Source of the DNA: Falciphora oryzae
Taxonomy: Eukaryota > Ascomycota > Sordariomycetes > Magnaporthales > Magnaporthaceae
Reading direction: 5' to 3'
Length of the DNA: 64,000 nucleotides
Assembly (NCBI GenBank): GCA_000733355.1
Contig: JNVV01000019.1
Span: 97,495 to 161,494 of the forward strand
Under the pieces are notes generated by a model that worked only from the letters and a program-made list of their open reading frames with translations, did not search any database and was not told the DNA's origin. This document shows positions 56,558-64,000 of the stretch, one piece after another (position 1 is the stretch's first letter; every line of letters starts with the position of its first letter). Position numbers and translations under genes: made by a program.

Positions 56558-57556
56558 ATGCATCCCGTCGGCATCTTTTTCATCGTTCTGGTGGCGCTTG
56601 TAATAATCGGCGGAGTGGGATGGCTACTCTATGTCCGCTGGCGCGCTCAAAAACTAGGTGTAAGTCCTGTCAATGCTTTGCGCGCCCGTCGCGCGTGTCT
56701 CGAGAGTGGTGATGTGTTGGTCTTCAAGCTGCCCTCGTCGCCGTCGCCGCCCGGCGCAGCGCCCGCTTCGCGCCGATCACTTATCGCCCGATAGGGGCTG
56801 GCTGGATCAGTTCATTCACCACATCTCTGAAGTAAATAAATCAATCAAGGCTGCAATAGCTGACGTCGCATTTACCCTCCTCCCTAGCTCCCACCACCGG
56901 CGATCGCATCTTTTAACCCCTTCCGCAAATCCGAGCCGTCCTTGTATGGCAGCCCGCAGCCGGCGCCGGGCGGCGTGACGGGCTGGATCAACGACAAGCT
57001 GCGCTCGTTCCGCAACGGGCGCAACACGCGCACCGCGGCGGGCGCCTACGAGGGCGCGGCGGGCGTCTCGGCCGGCCGGCGGACGCGGGGCGGGGCCGGC
57101 GGCGGCGGAGCGCTGGACCCGGACGAGGCCTGGGACACACGCGTTGGCAACGAGGCCGACGGCTACTACGAGGACCAGGAGCTGGGGATGCACCCGCAGC
57201 ACGGCGGCGGCACCTACCAGATGAACCTGGCGACGGAGCCCGGCGCCCCGTCGACGACGACGCAGAACAACACCAGCAGCACCAACCCGTTCGAGGACCA
57301 TAACAGTCACGACTACGAGGGGAGGGGTCGGGCGCCCGCCGCCGCTCCAGCTAGTTTCAAGGCGCACGCTGGCGGTGGCAACCCGTTTGATGACGATGCG
57401 GCCGACTCGAGCAACCTTAGCCTACGTGGGGTCAGTCCGCGGCCCATTAGCACTGCGGCCGCTGGGAAGGCCCCCGGAGGTGCACAAAAGTCGGGGAGTG
57501 GCGGGAGCCCAACGGAGAGGACGGAGAGGAGGTCGATATTCCGGGAGAACATGTGA
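56558..57556 (+). CDS. Single-pass membrane protein, disordered, unknown function
   Basis: The model is join(56558..56659, 56888..57556), 256 aa, with a 228-bp intron (GTAAGT..CCTAG, CTGAC branch). The splice joins RWRAQKLG to LPPPAIASFNPFRK. Residues about 5-26 form one hydrophobic segment (GIFFIVLVALVIIGGVGWLL). The remainder is disordered, rich in Gly, Ala, Ser and Asn, with NPF motifs (FNPFRK, TNPFEDH, GNPFDDD). The layout of a short outside end, one membrane segment, LGLPPP and then a long tail is one I recall from many ascomycete proteins, some labelled acid phosphatase-like without a phosphatase domain. NPF motifs bind EH domains, so an endocytic or membrane-trafficking link is possible (inference). 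The intron is longer than others in the window, and its donor and branch site are canonical. Confidence 0.82.
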
Positions 57557-58935
57557 TGAGCACAGGAGCTGGTATGACGCAGCAGAGCACCATGTGGCGG
57601 AAGGAGAATTAAGTGCCAGTGGCGACAGCTTGCATCGCCGAGGTCGCTATTGGATATGGACAAATCGGTCGGTTGATCTCCTCGTTTCCCTGGGCTTCCG
57701 GTCGTGCGAGAGGAGAGCTTCGTTTGGGGAACGCGGTGGTCTTCGATGAATATTTGTGTTATTGGCACTTTGGAGCTGGCGTCTTTTGGGAGGGCTTCAT
57801 TATTCACTGTGGTTCTATCAGGATGTGACCAGGACGAATCCTTATCCTTTGATGGCTCTTTCGGCGCACTGAAAGGGCCCTCCAGTTTCATGTCAACGTC
57901 TGGCGTGAGTTTATATGATGAATGATACCTTGTTTTACGGACATGATGGGAAGGGGAGGGGGCCTCCGAAAGAGAGTGACTGTGAGTGTGAGTTGCATGC
58001 TATGAAGAGGTATTTGCTTCCCGTAGCCTGTATCAACTCGCCAGTGCCGGACAGGCGGGTTGGGCTGAGCCTTGGGCAGTGACGGAAAGCCCGGAATGGA
58101 GGCTGGCCAACAGCACTCCATAAGAGAAGAAGCCGTGGCTGGTAAAAACGTCCTGGTGAGACTCGTGTGGCTTTCGACGTTTTCGGAGGTCTCATGTTAT
58201 GTGATTCGTCAAATTGCACTTGCGGCGCCTCTCCTGGTCTGGTCCCCACAACCAAAGCGGGTCAGTTCGTCAGGCTGTTTTACACGCCCGTACCAACACC
58301 TGGCCACTGCCCCAATTGATCTCTTCCACGACATGGATGTCATCATGACTGCCAGCCAGGCTACGGCCCAGACCTGGCGATTTCATTTCAAACGAGCCGA
58401 TTTGCAAATTGAGAAGACCTCACCGCCAGAAGGCGAATTCCTCGGAGACCGCCCCGGCTGCGGTTACCAGGCCACCGAGCACCTCTTGCAGAGCTCGCTA
58501 GTCGGTTCCTATGGCTACATAACACGAGGTGGAAATGGCGAGACAAAGGCCTTGTTTCTTGGAATGTGTGGTGCTGGTTTCGCTACCCAAAACCGAGACA
58601 AAGAAAAAAACTCAAATCTTACAAGGGTGGTAGTTCAAGAGCTGGATTTTTTTTTTCTTCTTTTCCTGAGTCGCTCATCCGGTTAAACAGCAACTTGTAG
58701 CGAAGTCAGCCAGGCCTCCAAACACCGCTTGATCAATTTGTTCCCATCATCACCGGAGGCCGACAACCAGTTTTTGAAGCTCTATGCATCCATCCATCTC
58801 CACCCCCCTGAAAATCGCCTCCTCTTCCCCCTCGAAAGTGACGACGGGGCGAGCGAACGGCATCTGCAGGCGAGCGAATCAATCGGAGAAAGCAAACGGA
58901 GCTTCCCTCGCGCGTAGCCAGCCAGCCAGCCACAC
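57557..58935. other. Intergenic, upstream of small Cys/His-rich gene
   Basis: The longest frame (58072-58686) has no recognisable domain. I support no gene here. There is a T9 run near 58648. Confidence 0.5.
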
Positions 58936-59633
58936 ATGTGCCAAGGGACAGTCACGACACTCCTCTGTGAGCACAAGCTGGTGCACTTTTCGTCGCGGTG
59001 CGGCCGGGGATGCGCGGAGCCGACGTCGGGCCCGCGGCGGCGGCTGCAGGACACGTGCGCCTGGTGCCACTCGGCCTACAGCCCCGCTAGCATCAACGAC
59101 GCGTACGGCCGCCAGCGCGAGGACCTGACGGGCCGGCTGCGCGGCGTCGCGCCGGGCTCGCCCGAGGCCGCGGCCCTCACGAAACTTATCGGCCGCCTCC
59201 AGGTCCAGCATATGGAGGCCCTCGCCAGGGCCGCGCGCCTGAGCAGGCGCGGCGGCGCCATGGACGTCCAGTGGCCTGGCAAGCCGAGTGATTACGAGTA
59301 AGCCTCTCTCCTTGATTAATGTCTATTTTTTTCTTTTTGTCTTTTTGTCTTTTTCTTTTTGCCCCTGGCTCTTAACCGCCATACCCCTGAAATGGGATCG
59401 TACGATGGAGCCCTACCCCTCCTTCGCTCCGGGGAGAAGCATCCGTAGCAGGAACGGGCCGAATCGATGACCGTTGGCCCCGGCTAGCCGGACTAGATGT
59501 GTTCATTTGTTCCTTCGACGAGGGGCTGACTTGTTGCTCGATTTGGTAAAACAGGGCAGACATCCTGGCTGGCTTCCCCGGCATCCATGGCCGGAATCTC
59601 TACGTTCCTCTGACGTCGGAGTCCACCTCCTGA
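58936..59633 (+). CDS. Small Cys/His-rich protein, unknown function
   Basis: The model is join(58936..59297, 59555..59633), 146 aa. Unspliced, the frame ends after 121 codons at GAG-TAA, but GA|GTAAGC there is a good donor. CTGAC and AAACAG before 59555 give an acceptor that adds EADILAGFPGIHGRNLYVPL and ends at TGA 59631. Cys2, Cys11, His13, His17, Cys22, Cys26, Cys41, Cys44 and His45 look like a small metal-binding arrangement, with CAWC near 41-44. The central part is a helix rich in Arg/Leu/Ala. Small proteins that start with a similar MC..C..H pattern are frequent in Sordariomycetes (family impression, not checked). No signal peptide is seen, so a secreted effector is unlikely. Confidence 0.7.
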
Positions 59634-61394
59634 GGCAAGCCTTGTCGAGCAGGGAAAAAAAAAAAAAAAAAAAAAATCAGTGTGCGCCACTTTCGACATG
59701 GATGATGCCCAAGCCCACGCCGCGATGCATGTCAGACGCCACCGCTTGACGCCACGGGGACAAAGCAAGCCAAGCAAGCAAACATTTTGTTTTGTTTCGT
59801 CGTTTGTTTGCTGCCCCTGACTCCGCCACGAGCTTTGCCCCGTCGGTCTAGGCTTGCGAGAAGGCCGCGTATCATCAACGGCGGGCGACCACGTGTGTCC
59901 AAACAGCACGCTTTGCGCCAAGCCTGCCTAGGCCAGTGTTGCGTGATCTCCCTTCTTGAGGGTAGATACCCCTACCCTGGGTGGCAGTCGCAACTGACAG
60001 GCGTCGTCCGACCGTCGCATCTCGGTGCCCCAGCTGCGCCCTGTCCGCCCCCCCACCGAAACCGAGACCAATCAGATAGGCCAGCCTCGTCTGACGACAG
60101 CACATTGGAACCAGACTGTTTGAGTGTGTATTGTGGCTGGTATCATGCTTCCAGTATTGTGTGCGACGGGGTGTCGGGGAGGCGGTGTGCTGCGTCCGGG
60201 GACGCGGGCTACTCAAAGGTTACAGCGTGGGGATCTGACAGCGATCGAGGCAGGCGCATTATAGCTGCTGCCTGATAAGGAGAAGAACCCGGAGACGTCT
60301 TCCGGGAAACTCTACTGGGATCTTTTCTCCCTAGTGCGTTTGCAAACATCCACCTAGAAGCGAGCCGGAACAGGGAGCATGTCCGACAACTGGACGCAGC
60401 AACTTTGCCAGGCCCTTTACAGTATCTCGGCGCGCGCTCGGTGCATTAAGGAAGGGGGCGCTGTCCAGGGCTGCCGAGTGGTGTTTGGGACGCTACGAAG
60501 CAAGGGCGGGCGGTAGATAGGGGTAGCCATGTAGGCCCGTTCTCGGTCGGAGATCTAGAGAGGGGCAATGACATGTACCTAATGTGGGAGCCATCGTGAT
60601 GCCCAGCTAGCTAACCGCGAGTCTTTAGGTTCGGAAACACTCGGTGATATCTCTCAATATGGCTAGCCGATGTGACGAACGGGATTTCCGATGCTGCCAC
60701 GGGACTCTCGGCGGCTCCGAGGAGTGGCTGATACCGGCATCGATCAGAAAGCCAGTTTGATTGTCTTCACGGGCTCTTCCTAGACTAGCCAGGAAAGACG
60801 GGCCTTGATCCAAGGCCTGTCCACAAAGGCGGTCAGTAACGGCTAAGATAGCAACCTTTAGGGAGGCGAGGAAGCCCAATCGGAATCCGGAGATCCGTAC
60901 TCCTTTGGTTCAAGGAGAGAAAAGAAAAAATAGCAGACGAATCGGGGGTGGTGCTCGCAATAGCCGCTCGCAATCCCAGGCCCTTGCGCCCGGTGTTCTC
61001 CGGGTGATACCGGTGATCGAAGGGGGACGAGGCTCTTCGCCCGCCACTTTCTTGTGGCGTATCATACTGACCGGGCGTGGACAGGCAATAGTTTACTCTC
61101 TAAGCTAGAAACCAGCGTGACCAGCACGCCATGCACCCAAGCGCACATAGGCACCAGTCAATTCTCTGGCGTCGTCAGCCGTGTAACATCCTCAGCCCTT
61201 CTTCGCTTTGGATCCAACCCCCTCGGAATATCACGGTGCCGAAATGGCGGCTTTCTCTTCTCGGCTGCTTGCTGTTTTTGTTTGCTTTTCCATCTCCCGC
61301 GGCCGAGGTAATCCTTGCGAGAAAACAGGGAGACAAAGCGTGGGATTTTGGTTTTCTTCTGTTGTTTTCCTTACGTTTACGAATCCCATAAGCA
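59634..61394. other. Intergenic, left of the MITE
   Basis: Contains a 22-A run at 59655-59676. The open frames are short and unconvincing. Confidence 0.5.
59655..59676. repeat. Poly(dA) tract, 22 A
   Basis: Homopolymer read directly. It lies just behind the Cys/His-rich gene. Confidence 0.95.
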
Positions 61395-61396
61395 TA

Positions 61397-61846
61397 ACGT
61401 GGTTCATCACCGAGTGGGACACATCACCGAGTGGGACACTTCAAAATCCCATATTAAACGCCGTTTTCGACACCCTTGTTAAATCGACCAATTTAACGTA
61501 AAATTCCATGAAAATTTAATACGTTATATTTAACTATATAGCCGATTTTAAACCAATTTTTTTTTATTTTTACTAGCGCTATTTATAGCGGGGCAGTCGC
61601 TTAAAATTTTCCCATATTAAATTTAGTATGGGGAAATTTTAACCGTTTATTACGTAATACTTAAAGCTAGTAAAAATCATGAAAAATCGGTATAAAATCG
61701 GTTATATAATTAAATATAACGTGTTAAATTTTCATGGAATTTTACGCTAAATTGGTCGATTTAACATAGGTGTCGAAAACGGCGTTTAATATGGGATTTT
61801 GAAGTGTCCCACTCGGTGATGTGTCCCACTCGGTGATGAACCACGT
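61397..61846. mobile_element. Palindromic MITE, 450 bp, TA target duplication
   Basis: The left end (ACGTGGTTCATCACCGAG) and the reverse complement of the right end are identical and match nearly base for base over 181 bp each (61397-61577 and 61666-61846), with no gap. A spacer of 88 bp lies between them and holds a second palindrome around TTTAATATGG-type sequence. TA flanks both ends (61395-61396 and 61847-61848), the target duplication of Tc1/mariner/pogo-type transposition. Each end carries a direct repeat of CATCACCGAGTGGGACA, two copies in tandem. The element is very AT-rich and has no transposase frame, so it is non-autonomous. Most mismatches between the arms are C/T or G/A. Confidence 0.9.
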
Positions 61847-61848
61847 TA

Positions 61849-64000
61849 TCACACAAGAAGAAAAAAAAAAAAAACCCTCTCGGCCCGTTTTCGCCTGCCC
61901 AGACGAGGCTACGCATCCCTTGCAGTGTTGTTTTTATCGTTCGGGGTCCCGGGGCGCTCCCTCAACGTTTCCACGGCTCGGAGGTATTGCGCCGCTGGCC
62001 TGAGAGGGAACATTCCGAAATGGTGTCGTTGCATATGGACTGTCACTGCCATGATTCCCTCCCATGCAGTCAAGGATCTTGAAAGGCGTCATAGAAGGCG
62101 GAATATGAAGAGGGGAGTAGTAACGGTGAGAGTGAGGTGAGAAGAAGGCAAGGGTGGCTGTCAATTTTAGCTTGACTTAGCTTTTGGTAACATAAGCATC
62201 ACCACCACCCACCCCCGACATTTTTTTCTTCTTTTTTTTCTCCCTCTCTGTTCCGCTGTCAAGGGGCCGGCCATTAACATCGGCCGCATATACCCATGGC
62301 ATGATGAATGCATGGGATCAGGGTAGCCTGTTTGCTGTGATGCGGGCCGTTTATCACACACACCATCCTTGTCAAGGCAGCCTCGTTCCTTCCGAACCAC
62401 TCGGCTGGGGAACCGTGGGAAAGGGATGGCAGCAAAAACGATTGGAAACACGGAGAAAGGTGGTGGCGCTCTCTTGGCTCATTGGACCAGCTGAAATGGC
62501 GGTGACAGGTGGACTGTGGACGGGAGGGATAGGCTGCTTTTCTCAGGCTACATAAAAAAAATAAAAAAATAAAAAATAAAAAACAAAACCACAGATGCAG
62601 CCTTGGGATAGACAAACGTCACTCCGCCGGTTTCGCCCGTTTTGGCATCCCTATCGCGCAATTCTACGCATGCAGTCATGTAGCCTGGCGGTGCAAGGGC
62701 TGTATCTAAGCGAGGACCCCTGCAGTGGCTTTCTCGCTTTCGCTTCTCCCATTGGCGACGTCGGCATGCAGTTTGCTCCAGCAAACAGCTGGGGATAGAA
62801 GGTAGCAATCCCGACAGAATACACCGTGGTGGCTTCCGTCCTTGTAGAGGCTCTCCCCTACTTCATGTCTCTGTTTGAGCACGATTTCGATGTGGGGTCC
62901 GCCAACCAACTTTTACCCCAAGAGTTAAATGTTGGTAACAGAGATTACGTAGGGGAGAAACGAAAGCAAGAAAAAAAAAAGAGAGAGAGACAGATAGCTG
63001 CCGGCAGAATCCCGGCAATTCAAGGGTGCACTCGCGTGCGGGTACGCACTGTGAACGACAAGACGTGGGCAGCCCATTTACATGATACTGACCAAGCAGC
63101 CCCAGGGCGCGCGCCACAGCGTCGGTACCTGTCTCGTCTCTTGCCAGTGGCTCCCCGTTTGACCGGCGGGCCAATGCCGGCCGGCAGTTGGTTGCATTCT
63201 TGTCCAGGGACAGGGACAGCAGCAGGATCACACACCCAGATACCCCCGGCCTGCCCAGGGCTGGGATCGAAGCTAGGGTGGTGGGTGGTACCCCCTATTC
63301 TCCTTTTACACCCCTTTTTTTATATTTTTTTTATTTTTATTTTTATATTTTCTTGCCCTGCGCATCACACACATCACGCCCAATCACCGACCAGTCCCTA
63401 TTTAGAATTTGATCTTCAACGTCCATCTGATAATGATTCCTTTGCCCCCTCCTGTTCATTCCCTACATACGAATCGGGTCGCTCGCCGACCAGGGATGCG
63501 TGCATGTAAGGCGCTAATGGTTGGGCATCAACATCTAGTCGTTCGTTTTTTACCCCTGTCGTTCCCTTTCGTGAGTTCACACAGTCGTACAAGTCTTCCT
63601 TTTTTTTAATTATTTTTTTTTCTCTCTCCCTTCCCACTCTCCTGTGGGCCGCTAGTCATGCAAGGCTGATCAAAAGTGGAAGGAATCCGCCGACGTTGCC
63701 GGAAAAGCCGCAGCAACAAGGTGATGATGGTGGCGCGGTCCAAACCCACGGATTTCCACGCAAACAAACCCTCACGTAACACGTCTTACACTAAGCGAAA
63801 GAGGTGACGTAGCAACAGGCGAGGTCGGGTACTCGCATACCGCCTGACGACAAAAAAAATTGGCGGATATGACAGCTCTCACAACGTCTCGTTTGCCGAC
63901 GCGATGGAGGGCAGGGTCTCTCCATGCAGTGCCACGGTCCACGAAACGAGTCAGTCTAACCCAAGAGGGGATGGTTGATGGGATCTCCCGATGATCAGGA
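61849..64000. other. Intergenic, right end of window
   Basis: I support no gene. The stretch holds A/T simple repeats at about 62550-62590, 63308-63350 and 63600-63620. The open frame 62826-63509 has no domain-like composition and crosses a GA run. Confidence 0.5.

Noticed and set aside
58072..58686. 204-codon frame between two small genes
   Set aside because: No conserved pattern, ends in a low-complexity Phe/Leu run caused by T9, and there is no sign of coding periodicity by eye.

Overview
The window is nuclear DNA of a filamentous ascomycete, most likely a Sordariomycete (inference). Evidence: short GT..AG introns of about 57-230 bp with CTAAC/CTGAC-type branch sites, moderately GC-rich coding sequence, single genes on alternating strands with no operons, low-complexity inserts (Q, H, D, K runs), and proteins that match ascomycete families end to end. 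There are two assembly gaps (20720-20772 and 49960-50069).

Layout. 1.5-7.3 kb: IML1 (SEACIT/GATOR1, TORC1 control). 7.9-9.7 kb: RRP8 (25S rRNA methyltransferase). 10.2-11.8 kb, minus: DDI1 (ubiquitin-receptor protease). 13.7-15.5 kb, minus: a CLD1/ICT1-like lipid hydrolase, head to head with SPO7 (16.3-17.8 kb). 18.8-20.0 kb: a dual-specificity-phosphatase-like protein. 21.5-23.6 kb: an unrecognised basic protein whose reading frame carries an in-frame TAG. 24.7-26.2 kb: END3. 26.7-28.0 kb, minus: AIF/FSP1-like oxidoreductase. 30.7-31.3 kb: acyl-CoA-binding protein. 31.6-33.6 kb, minus: TDP1. 34.6-37.0 kb: ER-membrane protein disulfide isomerase. 37.7-40.9 kb, minus: phospholipase D with ten exons. 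44.9-45.6 kb: GNAT acetyltransferase. 46.8-48.2 kb, minus: SEC62. 51.1-52.7 kb: unrecognised Ser/Pro/Arg-rich protein. 54.1-55.7 kb: phytase-type histidine acid phosphatase with a membrane anchor. 56.6-57.6 kb: single-pass membrane protein. 58.9-59.6 kb: small Cys/His-rich protein. The last 4.4 kb have no recognisable gene but contain a complete 450-bp palindromic MITE.

How the genes relate. This is an ordinary core-chromosome stretch: rRNA methylation, TORC1 control, endocytosis, ER translocation, ER oxidative folding and DNA repair. Lipid and membrane functions recur (CLD1-like hydrolase, SPO7, ACBP, PLD, AIF/FSP1-like), and the hydrolase and SPO7 share a divergent promoter, but nothing shows that they form a cluster. 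I found no secondary-metabolite cluster, rRNA, convincing tRNA or CRISPR. The points most worth a second look are the MITE at 61397-61846, the DDI1 start codon apparently split by an intron, an 11-nt micro-exon in the PLD gene, the in-frame TAG in the 21.5-kb gene, two stopless introns of length 3n in the 51-kb gene, the His-Asp tract in SEC62, and the membrane-anchored phytase. Exon boundaries were read by eye from splice signals and frame continuity. Most multi-exon models close in frame, which supports them, but none has been checked against transcripts.
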